From GCA-003244245 sp032230565 (GTDB taxonomy: Bacteria > Actinomycetota > Actinomycetes > Mycobacteriales > Pseudonocardiaceae): a stretch of DNA of 26,606 nucleotides. Every line of letters starts with the position of its first letter. Within the stretch, counting starts at the first letter, position 1. A model generated the notes under the pieces. It saw only the letters and a program-made list of their open reading frames with translations. It made no database searches and had not been told where the DNA came from. This document shows, piece by piece, positions 1-7,197 of the stretch. The position numbers and the translations under genes were made by a program. Location: the NCBI GenBank assembly GCA_032230565.1, contig JAVXWL010000235.1:1-26606 (forward strand), written 5' to 3'.

Positions 1-1
1 C

Positions 2-472
2 AAACGGATGGCGGAAGGGCTACGGATCATCTCGATCGCGTTCAAGGAGGCGCCAAGGACTATGTTCCCGGCCGGCTCCGGGGTGGGCTCGCAAGGGCCG
101 GACCACCTGACCTTCGACCTGGCCGACGCCTCCCGGGTATCGCTGTCGTTCTATGGCAAGCGGCCCGGGCCAGGGATGCGTCTGGAGAAGCTGTCAATGC
201 AGTTCTCCACGCAGGAGACCGAGACCGCCGGCGACGTGCTGGAGGCGTACGAGCGCCTGATCCTGGACGCGATGCGCGGCGACCACACCCTTTTCACTAC
301 GGCAGAGGGCATCGAGTCCCTGTGGGCGCGGTCTGAGCCGTTGCTCCAGGACCCGCCGCCGGTCAAGATCTATCCTCCGGGTACGTGGGGACCCAACGCG
401 GTGCATCAACTCATCGCGCCGAATGCTTGGCGACTCCCCTTCGAACGGGCGTGGCGCGAGAAGAAGAGCTGA
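2..472 (+). CDS. zwf: glucose-6-phosphate 1-dehydrogenase, C-terminal part (5' end outside window)
   Basis: Only the last ~156 residues are present; the reading frame is open at the left edge, so the gene begins upstream. The enzyme oxidises glucose-6-phosphate to 6-phosphogluconolactone with NADP in the oxidative pentose phosphate pathway, in the cytosol. Seen: the C-terminal domain pattern of the family, with an 'FKEAP' strand near the left edge, a 'YERLILDAMRGDHTLF' block (nt ~250-294) that is highly characteristic of G6PD, and the late 'GTWGP' turn before a basic C-terminus. The end at residues KKS just before TGA is a normal place for this family to stop. The Met at nt 8 is internal and is not the start. 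A hairpin at 622-666 may end the transcript. No disruption is visible in the part shown. The assignment is firm from the conserved block. Confidence 0.9.
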   Translation, partial: KRMAEGLRIISIAFKEAPRTMFPAGSGVGSQGPDHLTFDLADASRVSLSFYGKRPGPGMRLEKLSMQFSTQETETAGDVLEAYERLILDAMRGDHTLFTTAEGIESLWARSEPLLQDPPPVKIYPPGTWGPNAVHQLIAPNAWRLPFERAWREKKS

Positions 473-621
473 ACGGCCCCTTAGCGCCCGCAGTCGTCAG
501 CCGCGACGGACAACTTCCACATCCTGCCGCCCGGCGTCGCTCTCTGCCCGGGACTGATCAACCACAGCGTTCTTGGCAGCGGTGTGTAACGGTGCCGGTA
601 CGAGCAGCGATGACGCTGGCA

Positions 622-666
622 GCCCCGTGACGCTGTTGGACCCCCGACCCCGCAGCCTCACGGGGC
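622..666 (+). terminator. terminator-like hairpin downstream of zwf
   Basis: GCCCCGTGACGCTG (622-635) pairs with CAGCCTCACGGGGC (653-666) with one C-C mismatch and a 17-nt loop, giving a 13-bp stem. No U-tract follows, as is common in high-GC actinobacteria. It lies ~150 nt after the zwf stop and ~100 nt before the next start. Its role as a terminator is inferred from position and stem strength. Confidence 0.4.
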
Positions 667-764
667 CTTCCCGTTCCTGGGCCTTGGCTAGGCTGACGTG
701 GGTTCAGCGGCGCCGGGCGGCCGGTATCGAGTCACTGGTGTCCCTGGGTTGGGCGAGGAGCACG

Positions 765-1651
765 ATGTCATCGGTTGTTGTCTGGACCCGTCAGCACTGC
801 CTAGTCGCCTTCTTCGGTCTGGCCTTCGCGCTGTCCTGGTGGGTTTGGCCGCTGTATGTCTTGGGCCTCTCGCCTGCGCCGTTTTTTGCCTGTGGGCCGC
901 TCGTGGCTGCGCTTGTTGTTATCGGCATGACTGAGGGCTGGTCAGGCTACCGGACGTTGGGTGCCCGGATGATCCATTGGCGGGTCGGCGGGCGTTGGTG
1001 GATCGTGGCGCTCGGCATGCCGCTGGCGGTCCTGGTCGTGGCCGCGCTGGCGAACATCGCGATCTGGGGGGTTCCCGCCCCGGTCCTGGGGGACATGGCC
1101 TGGCCCACTCTGGCTCTGGTCTTCGCGGTGCGGTTTGTCAACCCGCTGGACGGGCCGCTGGGCGAGGAGCCGGGCTGGCGCGGTTACGCGGTCCCGCAGC
1201 TCCAGGCCGGTCGCGCCCCGCTCTCATCCTTGGTCTGTTTGTGGCGATGTGGCACGTGCCGCTGGTGATGACCGGACAGCTCGCCGCAATCGGGCTCGTC
1301 GTTACGGTCGCGATCACTGTGGTTTATGCGTGGCTGTTCAACCACACCGGCGGCAGCGTGCTGATGACGATGCTGTTCCACATCGCGCAAGGCACCGTCA
1401 GCTACGCCGCCCTCGGCTTCACCGACGCGGACGCGGCCAGGATGGACTGGCTCACCGGTGCCCTGTGGTGCGCGATCGCCCTCGGCCTGGTCCTGATCGA
1501 TCGGCATGCCTGGCGGGCCGCGCCCCGTCCGCGATCGCCAGCCCGGGACGTCTCCGATCAACGGACGTCTGAGGATGCTATGACGGTCACTTGCCGTAGG
1601 AACCGCACTCGATGTGCATGGCACCGGAACTGGTGTACGTCACATTTATAG
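765..1651 (+). pseudogene. CPBP-family intramembrane metalloprotease, frameshifted
   Basis: This is a polytopic membrane protein of the CPBP (CAAX protease and bacteriocin-processing/immunity, 'Abi') family. The ATG at 765 follows GAGGAG at 755-760, which decides the start over in-frame codons further upstream. The first frame carries several hydrophobic segments and the family motif EExxWRGY (seen as 'GEEPGWRGYAVPQLQ', nt ~1165-1203). Around nt 1205-1225 the homology jumps to a second frame, which continues with 'LGLFVAMWHVPL', a further membrane segment and the 'MLFHIAQG' motif whose His is expected in the active site, ending at 1651. The repaired product would be ~295 residues, normal for the family. 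The shift needs one missing base (or 3n+1) in the GC-rich stretch after LQAGR. It is either a real pseudogene or a sequencing error; the first frame alone stops at 1268 and would lose both catalytic His motifs. Confidence 0.75.
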
Positions 1652-1768
1652 GGACGGCGTTTCGGCTCCTGAAGAACATTTTTGATGATCAGGTATGCCC
1701 GGGCGTCCATCAATGAACAAGACCCATTCGACCACTGCGATGCGCCGAGCCGCCTGCCAGCAACGGCG

Positions 1769-2137
1769 TCACTCGCCGGTGCGCCGCTCCCTGTGGCCGT
1801 GAACGGAATTGTTGATCTCGTCGTCTGTTGCTTGTTCAAGCCTGATGAAGCGCCGATCAGTTGCTGGGATCGTGGCTATAAGTTCATCGAGCTTGCGGTG
1901 CGTGGCCTTTTGATCTCGCGTTTGAGTGTGCTGCACAACAAAGATAGGAATGAGAGTGACGACCTGCATCACAGCGGTAACGACCGTGACTGCCGGCGAC
2001 GACAGGCCAGTAACGAAAGCAGCCACCAGGGCGAGGACGCCCGCGATCGACAACGCGCCTGCGATCCACGCCTTTGACGTCCAGTCATCTATAGCGTGGA
2101 GCAGGCGGCTGACCTTCGGCAAGTGCGCTGCGGCCAT
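1769..2137 (-). CDS. low-affinity iron permease-like small membrane protein
   Basis: A ~122-residue protein with two transmembrane helices (about residues 20-43 and 49-70) followed by a conserved polar tail. The second helix runs into 'VQHTQTRDQKATHRKLDELI', the hallmark of the bacterial low-affinity iron permease family (PF04120), and the tail continues with 'FIRLEQATDDEI', also typical. Family members are inner-membrane proteins; iron transport itself is poorly supported for the short bacterial forms. Start choice: ATG at 2137 places the first conserved helix at the usual distance from the N-terminus. An in-frame ATG at 2188 would add 17 unconserved residues, and neither has a clear ribosome binding site. 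It stands alone on the minus strand between a broken protease gene and an IS remnant, so context adds nothing to function. Confidence 0.7.
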   Translation of the reverse strand: MAAAHLPKVSRLLHAIDDWTSKAWIAGALSIAGVLALVAAFVTGLSSPAVTVVTAVMQVVTLIPIFVVQHTQTRDQKATHRKLDELIATIPATDRRFIRLEQATDDEINNSVHGHRERRTGE

Positions 2138-2394
2138 CACCAGAACATACCCAAAACGCTGCACCTGATGCCTGCCCCGAGGCACCATTGTTGGCGGGCC
2201 AACACGGTCATCCCATGGAGGGCGCTTCGGCGGACGGGCGCTGTGGCGAAGCGGATGCGAGGACCTCCTACGCGGCGGGTCTCCGTGAGGCTGATGGGAA
2301 GGACAGCAGTCGGCGTGATGAGGCCAGCACGTCCGTCACTGTCACAGTGTCCCAGCCGCCTACGCCCGGCGCTGATCGCAGTGCGTTGAGTGCT

Positions 2395-2680
2395 CGATTC
2401 AGCGCCGAAGTCGGCGATCGGGGTCTGGTGTGTTCACCGGGCTCATGCAGGGTCATCTGCCGGTGGACGCTGAGGCTTACCCCACTGCTGATCGATGCGG
2501 CACCTCACAACCGGCGCATCTCGGGAGATCGCTGGTACGTAGACGGAACGTCTGCGAAGGTTGCTGGGCAGTACGTGTATCCGTATCGGATGATCGACCA
2601 GTACGGAGGTCATAGACCAATTAGGTTTTATCATCGACGTCATATTCTTGCCAGATGGTTGCCTGTCTCTCACAGACCGA
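2395..2680 (+). mobile_element. remnant of IS6-family transposase
   Basis: One frame reads 'VICRWTLRLTPLLIDAA' (nt ~2454-2505) and then 'GDRWYVDGTSAKVAGQYVYP' (nt ~2524-2583), ending 'YRMIDQYG' near 2608. Intact IS6-family enzymes carry TxYRWVQRFTPLLIDAA and GDRWFVDETYVKVAGRWxYxYRAIDQxGQVIDV at the same spacing. The first catalytic Asp of the DDE triad survives in WYVDG, but the usual Glu after it is Gly. Past nt 2610 the expected 'GxVIDV' sequence appears only in another frame ('EVIDQLGFIIDV'), so the gene is frameshifted as well as truncated. No terminal inverted repeats were found. It is a dead relic of transposition next to the GNAT gene. Confidence 0.7.
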
Positions 2681-2721
2681 GCAGGCGCTACGCTTAACGG
2701 GCATCTCGTAGGGGAGTGATG

Positions 2722-3252
2722 ATGGTCACCGAGATTTTGTGGCGCCAGCCCGGCAAGATGACACAGTTAGAACAACGCAGCCTCGAGCTACTCGTCGAAG
2801 AAGTGTCAGACGAATTCATCCCACCGCTATCTACTCGAAGCAGCACAACCCAGGCGGTACTATCGAGTGCCAGTGGCAGCGCAGCGAGTAGCTACTTTGA
2901 TGAAATGCTTATGGAACATTGCCTTCTGGTGATCGAGCGTGACGAACTGCAAGGATTTCTTTCTTTCCGAACCTTTCATCGCGACACCCGATTGCCGCAG
3001 ATAGGAATCTGCATCTACGTCAGCACTATTTCTGTTCGTCCCGCAGCGCGAGGACGCGGACTTGCTCGCCTGCTATATCAGGAGCTCTTAGGGCTGCCCG
3101 AGACATTGCCAGCATGGATACTTCTACGCACACGGTCCACCAACACACATCATCTACAACTGTTAGATACCCTCGGATTCAAGCATCTCCTTACCGTTCC
3201 TAATGTCGCGGATCCTGGGGCCGACAGTATCTATTTGGGGCGCAAGCGGTAG
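2722..3252 (+). CDS. GNAT-family N-acetyltransferase
   Basis: A ~176-residue single-domain protein. The acetyl-CoA binding motif A of the GNAT fold is seen as 'ISVRPAARGRGLARLLYQEL' (about residues 107-126), with the R-G-R-G-L-A phosphate loop. A following 'NTHHLQLLDTLGFKHL' segment matches the GNAT motif B region (asparagine, helix, 'LGF'). The substrate cannot be deduced. Start: AGGGGAG at 2709-2715 sits 6 nt ahead of ATG 2722; GTG 2716 and ATG 2719 are in frame and only add one or two residues. Base composition is visibly more AT-rich than in its neighbours and synonymous codons are less GC-biased, and it lies directly after an IS6 remnant; together these suggest acquisition by transfer. 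The family call is firm, the role unknown. Confidence 0.8.
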   Translation: MVTEILWRQPGKMTQLEQRSLELLVEEVSDEFIPPLSTRSSTTQAVLSSASGSAASSYFDEMLMEHCLLVIERDELQGFLSFRTFHRDTRLPQIGICIYVSTISVRPAARGRGLARLLYQELLGLPETLPAWILLRTRSTNTHHLQLLDTLGFKHLLTVPNVADPGADSIYLGRKR

Positions 3253-3403
3253 CAGTATCCAGCTCAGCGCCGATGTCGGTTGAGTCAAACAGCGCTAGTC
3301 TCGATCAGATGGCTGGGGCTAGCTCGGACGATCAGGCCGGATCGACGTCTCTACTAGTCGTTGCTCGAGTCAACCGTTGCAACGGCTGATTCGTGAGGTG
3401 TAC

Positions 3404-4798
3404 GTGGACCGCTGGGATGACATCCATACGTTTCACTACACCGGAATGAGCTTCGATCCGGCGTTCGGGGCGGCCTCGTTTGACTACCTGGCGCGCGGCC
3501 CAACCTCGGAGTATCCGCTCACGGAACTGGTGACGTTTCCGCTACCCGAGCGGCAGCCGGACGCGCGCACGTTGGCGGTGCTCGAGCGGGTCCTGGAGTT
3601 GCTCTATGTCGCGGTCGGCAGGATTTACTACAAGTCGATGGCGCCGGAATCGGTGGTGCTCGACACCGTCCGGCTGGCTCCGGCCGCGCAACGCTGGGCA
3701 CTGCGGTTGTTTCGGTCAGGACTGGCGGAGTTCGCATACCGTTGGCAGCTTCCGCACGTGCTCGACCTGAACCTGGCTGGCCAGTCTGGTGACACCGCAG
3801 CGATTGGGTACGACGCGGCTACCGGTGAGCGTCCGCCATTGGTCACGCTGGGTGGAGGGAAGGACTCGATCGTGTCGTTGGAGGCGCTGAAGGCTGCGGG
3901 CCTCCGTCCGGTGGTGTTCACGGTGGAGCGGCAGCCGACACCGTTGCGCAGCGAGATGATGACACTGACCGAAGTCCCCTGGCTGACGATCCGCCGCGCA
4001 GTCGACCGCCGGCTGACAGACTTGCTCAGCACCGGCGGTGCCTGCATTGGTCATGTCCCGGTGACTGCCATCAACTCGCTGACGGGCGTCGTGGTGGCGG
4101 TGTGGCACGGTCTCGGCCCCGTGGTGCTGCCCAACGAGCGGTCCGCGTCCTCGGGCAACTTGGTCTGGCGCGGGCGCGAGGTGAACCACCAGTGGTCCAA
4201 GGGCCTGGAAGCCGAGGCGCTGCTGCGCGACGCTCTGAGTGGTCATGCCGGCCTCAACAACGCTTGTTTCTCACTGCTGGGCGGTATGTCGGAGCTGCAG
4301 ATAGCTCAGCTCTTTGCCGCGACCAACACCTATGACGGGAAGGTGACCAGCTGCAACTACGCCTTTCGCATGGGCCGCAACGGCGTCGAGCGGTGGTGCA
4401 ACGACTGCGCGAAATGTCGTTTCGTGTTCCTGGCGCTGGCTCCGTTTATGGACCGGGGCCGCTTGATCTCCATCTTTGGTCATGATCTACTAGATGACCC
4501 CCGGCACATCGAGGGGTATCGCGAGTTACTCGGTTTGACCGGCCACAAGCCTTTCGAGTGCGTGGGCGAGTTCTCCGAGTCGCGAGTAGCGGTTCATCTA
4601 CTTTCCGAGGAGCCGTCGTGGGCGGATGCGCAGGGGCTCCGCGCGCTGTGCGGGGAGATGCTTAACTGGTCGACTGAGCAGGAACTGGCCACGGTATTTG
4701 CCGCCGATCGGCCCCGATTTGCCCCGCCCGCATACGTGCAAGCGCTGAGCGCCCTGCAGACCGCAGCGTGTCGGTCCCGTCCTCTCCCCAGGGCCTGA
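3404..4798 (+). CDS. murL: MurL-like UDP-MurNAc-L-Ala-L-Glu epimerase (PP-loop protein)
   Basis: A 464-residue cytosolic protein. Seen: an N-terminal region starting 'FHYTGMSFDPAFGAASFDY', an ATP-pyrophosphatase PP-loop 'GGGKDS' (residues ~150-155), the block 'NERSASSGN' followed by 'REVNHQWSKGLEAEALLR', a Cys triad C332-x2-C335-x2-C338 in 'WCNDCAKCRF', and 'GHKPFECVGE'. From memory these blocks match MurL, the ATP-dependent enzyme described in Xanthomonas that epimerises the terminal L-Glu of UDP-MurNAc-L-Ala-L-Glu to D-Glu, replacing the glutamate racemase route. The usual partner, a MurD-like ligase (MurD2), is not next to it here; the neighbours are a GNAT gene and a small Gly-rich gene. 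Start: GTG 3404 has GAGG at 3395-3398; TTG 3377 is an in-frame alternative. Length fits the family. The alternative is another PP-loop amidase or adenylating enzyme. Confidence 0.75.
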   Translation: MDRWDDIHTFHYTGMSFDPAFGAASFDYLARGPTSEYPLTELVTFPLPERQPDARTLAVLERVLELLYVAVGRIYYKSMAPESVVLDTVRLAPAAQRWALRLFRSGLAEFAYRWQLPHVLDLNLAGQSGDTAAIGYDAATGERPPLVTLGGGKDSIVSLEALKAAGLRPVVFTVERQPTPLRSEMMTLTEVPWLTIRRAVDRRLTDLLSTGGACIGHVPVTAINSLTGVVVAVWHGLGPVVLPNERSASSGNLVWRGREVNHQWSKGLEAEALLRDALSGHAGLNNACFSLLGGMSELQIAQLFAATNTYDGKVTSCNYAFRMGRNGVERWCNDCAKCRFVFLALAPFMDRGRLISIFGHDLLDDPRHIEGYRELLGLTGHKPFECVGEFSESRVAVHLLSEEPSWADAQGLRALCGEMLNWSTEQELATVFAADRPRFAPPAYVQALSALQTAACRSRPLPRA

Positions 4799-4976
4799 CC
4801 AAGGGTATCACCGCAGGAATGTCAGCCCGGTCATGAGCAGGGCGGATGGTACGGCAGGTCCGGAGACATACGTAGTGCACTGAGCCGGCGTGAGCTCGTA
4901 AACCTGGCTGTGGAACTGGCATCAACGCGATCGAACGCGCTTAGTTGGGTGGCGCCTGGTACTGGCGTTAACACGA

Positions 4977-5011
4977 AGGCAGGGGCGGTCACATTCTGGC
5001 CACCCCTGCCT
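4977..5011. terminator. strong hairpin between convergent genes
   Basis: AGGCAGGGGCGGTC (4977-4990) pairs with GGCCACCCCTGCCT (4998-5011): 13 of 14 positions pair (one G-U, one C-A mismatch) around a 7-nt loop ACATTCT. It sits between the plus-strand murL-like gene and the minus-strand small gene ending at 5072, so it could end both transcripts. No long T-run is present on either side. Confidence 0.65.
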
Positions 5012-5071
5012 CATTGAGCAACGCCGCGGATGACCGATCACCGGCTGCACTCACTCGGGCCAGTGCTCGAC

Positions 5072-5407
5072 TCAGCGAGCACCACCGGCCGTGGCTCCGC
5101 CGGTCGCGGCTCCGCCGGTGCCGACAGCACCGCCGGTGTCGGCTGCTCCGCCGGTGAGCGTGTTGTACTGATTACCCGCGACGAAGACGAAGATCGTGTT
5201 GCCGGTGATTGTCGGCGTGCCGCTACCTGCGCCACCAGTACCACCGGCTGTGCCAGTGCCGGCAGCGCCGGCAGTGCCTGTACCGGCAGTGCCAGTGTCG
5301 GCAGTGCTAGTGCCGGTAGTGCCGCACAACAGCGACAGGACGGTACGCGCCGGCAGCAACTCCACGTACTGCTCCTTGATCTGCACAAAGCTCAGTGCAT
5401 GAGACAT
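5072..5407 (-). CDS. small Gly/Thr/Ala-rich protein with leader-like N-terminus
   Basis: 111 residues, not a family I can name with certainty. The start is well supported: AGGAGG lies 7-8 nt before ATG 5407 on the minus strand. Residues 1-28 form a compact, non-repetitive leader-like segment with the core 'QYVELLPARTVLSLL', lacking a signal peptide or basic n-region. Residues 30-63 are almost only Gly, Thr and Ala in GTAGTGTAG-type repeats. Residues ~64-87 are a hydrophobic, Asn-containing island ('TITGNTIFVFVAGNQYN'), and the tail is again Gly/Ala/Thr repeats ending GGAR. This layout could suit a secreted or ribosomally made, modified peptide precursor, or a surface repeat protein; no modification enzyme gene is adjacent. 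It is monocistronic as far as seen, and convergent with murL across a hairpin. Coding is supported by the SD and by replacement of G by A/T mostly in wobble-tolerant patterns; function unknown. Confidence 0.65.
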   Translation of the reverse strand: MSHALSFVQIKEQYVELLPARTVLSLLCGTTGTSTADTGTAGTGTAGAAGTGTAGGTGGAGSGTPTITGNTIFVFVAGNQYNTLTGGAADTGGAVGTGGAATGGATAGGAR

Positions 5408-5679
5408 CAGGTCCTCCTAGGAAAGGTGCCCGGTGGATTCCGGGTACAGCAAGCACCGCATCGGTGTCATTCCGATTCGGCACCACATACCCTGCCGGAG
5501 AATAAGACCAGGTCGCAATCGGTAATCGCACGTAAAATCCGTAGATAGGATACCTAGCGCTAAGTTGTCTTCCAACACGTAATGGGTAGTGACATTCCAC
5601 GGAGATCACGGACGCTGGCTACCAACACCAAGCGGTGACGTACAACTGGGCCAAAATGGTTCCCCGCCACCGTGCGGGG

Positions 5680-5862
5680 CAACCAAGGCGGAGGCGAGCC
5701 TCACGTGGAAGGTATCGAGCGCCCGGACCACGTCGGGTGGCGCGGTGCGCAGCGCGCTGGCGTAGCGCGGTAGAGGTTCAGCGCCGCGGTCACGATCCCG
5801 GCCCGCCACAGCTGCAGTGCACGGTCGGACTGGTAATAGTCGGGGCGGTAATGGTAGCGAGG
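5680..5862 (-). mobile_element. remnant of ISL3-family transposase
   Basis: Read on the minus strand, one frame gives 'LQLWRAGIVTAALNLYR' (nt ~5820-5770). The adjacent frame continues 'YASALRTAPPDVVRALDTFHV' in two overlapping pieces (nt ~5768-5702). Intact ISL3-type transposases read WRAGxxTAALDPFRGYATAL...LPDAVRVLDAFHVVRLG, so the two pieces join into one homologous stretch with a frameshift at the 'YRGYA' position. The catalytic-domain segment is truncated at both ends: after FHV only 'RLASA' is recognisable, and nothing before 'RPDYYQSD' can be assigned. No terminal inverted repeats were located. It is a decayed relic in a gene-poor stretch. Confidence 0.55.
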
Positions 5863-6120
5863 TACCCGGGACCGAACGGTGCGGGTGCGTATCGACGCCG
5901 CGATTACGTATAATCAACATGTTTGTGTCCGGCTGGTAAGCGCCAATGGGCGCTCGTGACCAGACAGTCTGTGGTCGCTGACGTTGCCGGGCCATCCGTT
6001 GACTACTCGATTGCTCGGCTATCCAGGCGTCGTAGTGATAGCCGAACCGACGTCGATGGAATCCCTCGTGGCGGCGGCGATGACCAAGGCAGTGCGCAGC
6101 TGATTCGCACGGTGGGGTCG

Positions 6121-6489
6121 TCAGGTACTTCCGCCCAGCCAGTGCAGGAGTGCCTGTCGAGAAAAGCGCCACTCGCTGCTGATCCGGCGTCCCGGGAGCT
6201 CTCCGGACTCCGCCAGCGCCTGCAAATCATCCTCGGACACGCGGAGCAACTCCGCGGCCTCGGCGAGATTGAGGACAGCGTCGTGCATCTCACCGCTGAT
6301 GATGGCGGTTTTGGGCGTGGGGCGTGGACGCCAGCTGACGTCATCATCCTCGAAGGTGAGGTGATCGCTGACCAAGGTGGCCAGCAGATCTTGTTTGGAT
6401 CGACCGAGTCTCGCGGCTACGCGGTCCAGCTTGTCGGCCACCCGTGGTGGCACGCGCGCATAGATAGCACGCGTGGGTGCGGGAGTCAT
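6121..6489 (-). CDS. RHH plus excisionase-type HTH DNA-binding protein
   Basis: 122 residues in two DNA-binding modules. Residues ~7-45 ('RAIYARVPPRVADKLDRVA' followed by 'LGRSKQDLLATLVSDHL') look like a ribbon-helix-helix of the CopG/Arc type. Residues ~68-120 ('VLNLAEAAELLRVSEDDLQ', 'GELPGRRISSEWRFSRQAL') are a MerR-like helix-turn-helix of the excisionase (HTH_17) family, ending at 'WLGG'. The combination points to a small transcription factor or antitoxin/excisionase-like protein rather than an enzyme. Start ATG 6489 is preceded by GATAGGTGATC, with AGGTGAT about 5 nt upstream. Inverted repeats at 6561-6612 lie 70-120 nt upstream and could be its own operator (inference). No toxin or integrase ORF is recognisable downstream; that side holds an ISL3 remnant. 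Intact by length and motifs. Confidence 0.75.
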   Translation of the reverse strand: MTPAPTRAIYARVPPRVADKLDRVAARLGRSKQDLLATLVSDHLTFEDDDVSWRPRPTPKTAIISGEMHDAVLNLAEAAELLRVSEDDLQALAESGELPGRRISSEWRFSRQALLHWLGGST

Positions 6490-6560
6490 CGTCGATCACC
6501 TATCCCGTCCAGGTTGTCTTGGAGCCCACGCTGCACCGAGGCTGCACTTCCAGACTTCAT

Positions 6561-6612
6561 TGATAGGATATCATGATAGCTATTCGCGAGCTATCAGATC
6601 GAACGAGCTATC
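6561..6612. promoter_or_regulatory. operator-like cluster of TGATA/TATCA half-sites
   Basis: Three elements follow each other: TGATA-GGA-TATCA (6561-6573), TGATAGCT-N7-AGCTATCA (6574-6596, perfect 8-bp arms) and a further AGCTATC (6606-6612). All share the TGATAGCT/AGCTATCA core. They lie in an AT-rich patch just upstream of the minus-strand RHH/HTH gene (start 6489), the usual place for autoregulatory operators. Binding is inferred, not shown. Confidence 0.5.
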
Positions 6613-6769
6613 CGCGGCCTTCTCCGGACGTCGCGCCGGAGCGGGGCGACCGCGACAGGCCGGCAGCCTGCGCGCGCTGCGCGGTGAACCGATCGGCGAA
6701 GGTATGGACGTGTAGATGTGGCCGTACTGTGCTGGTCTTTACACTGTGGTTGTAGGCCAGCGCGCCGGC

Positions 6770-6999
6770 GTCTCCGTTCATCTTGTCGGCGAACTTGGCG
6801 TCGCCCAGTGACCACGCGGACGTGATCCCTCGTAGGTCACCCGGTCCAGCAGCAGCGACTCGGCCTCCCGGATTTCGTCGAGCTCATAGACGTACGACTC
6901 GGGCACGCTGTACTGCATCGTCCAACCCGAGTGTGGTGGGTGGGCTCCTGCGTCCATCACCCGTCGAGAGTCACGAACTCCGAGACGATTAGCGCGCAT
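6770..6999 (-). pseudogene. RibD C-terminal / dihydrofolate reductase-like protein, frameshifted remnant
   Basis: An ATG at 6999 (minus) with GGAG ~8 nt upstream opens a gene whose homology moves through three frames. It begins 'ALIVSEFVTLDG', shifts to 'VMDAGAHPPHSGWT' and 'ESLLLDRVTYEG', then shifts again to 'AKFADKMNGD'. Intact members of the RibD_C/DHFR-like family read (V)xSxFxTLDGVM(E/D)AP...GWT...ADALLLGRVTYEGFA..WP...FADKMN, so order and spacing are preserved while the frame is not, and the 'FAxxWP' segment is damaged. The rest of the domain beyond ADKMN cannot be recognised, so the gene is also truncated. It would have been a reductase-like cytosolic protein of unknown substrate. A real pseudogene is more likely than sequencing error because both frameshifts and truncation are present. 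Confidence 0.65.
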
Positions 7000-7197
7000 G
7001 CCGTTGCTCCATCTACGAACCTTTTTGATCCCGGCAACCATTATCTGACGGCCTACACAATGGACGCCGAACGTAGCGTGACGTAAAGGTAACGCACTGC
7101 AAGGCCCGGCATCGATGCTGACGTGACGTTGCACTCGCTGTTAGGATTTACGGTTGACCGGCTTCTTCGTCCACGCCGCTGTTCTAGGAGGTTGGGG

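Noticed and set aside
573..764. Upstream extension of the CPBP protein frame
   Set aside because: The segment overlaps the terminator-like hairpin and is unlike the family N-terminus; GAGGAG at 755-760 favours the start at 765.
4868..5014. Plus-strand open segment reading 'ALSRRELVNLAVELASTRSN'
   Set aside because: It looks protein-like but has no start codon or SD and runs into the terminator hairpin; no family recognised.
5090..5330. Tandem GCCGGT/GGCTCC-type repeats that resemble a direct-repeat array
   Set aside because: They are codon repeats of the Gly/Thr/Ala protein, irregular in length and without spacers, so not CRISPR.
5030..5548. Plus-strand 172-codon frame over the Gly/Thr/Ala gene
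   Set aside because: Ser/Ala/Gly repeats are simply the reverse complement of the repeat gene, which has the better start and SD.
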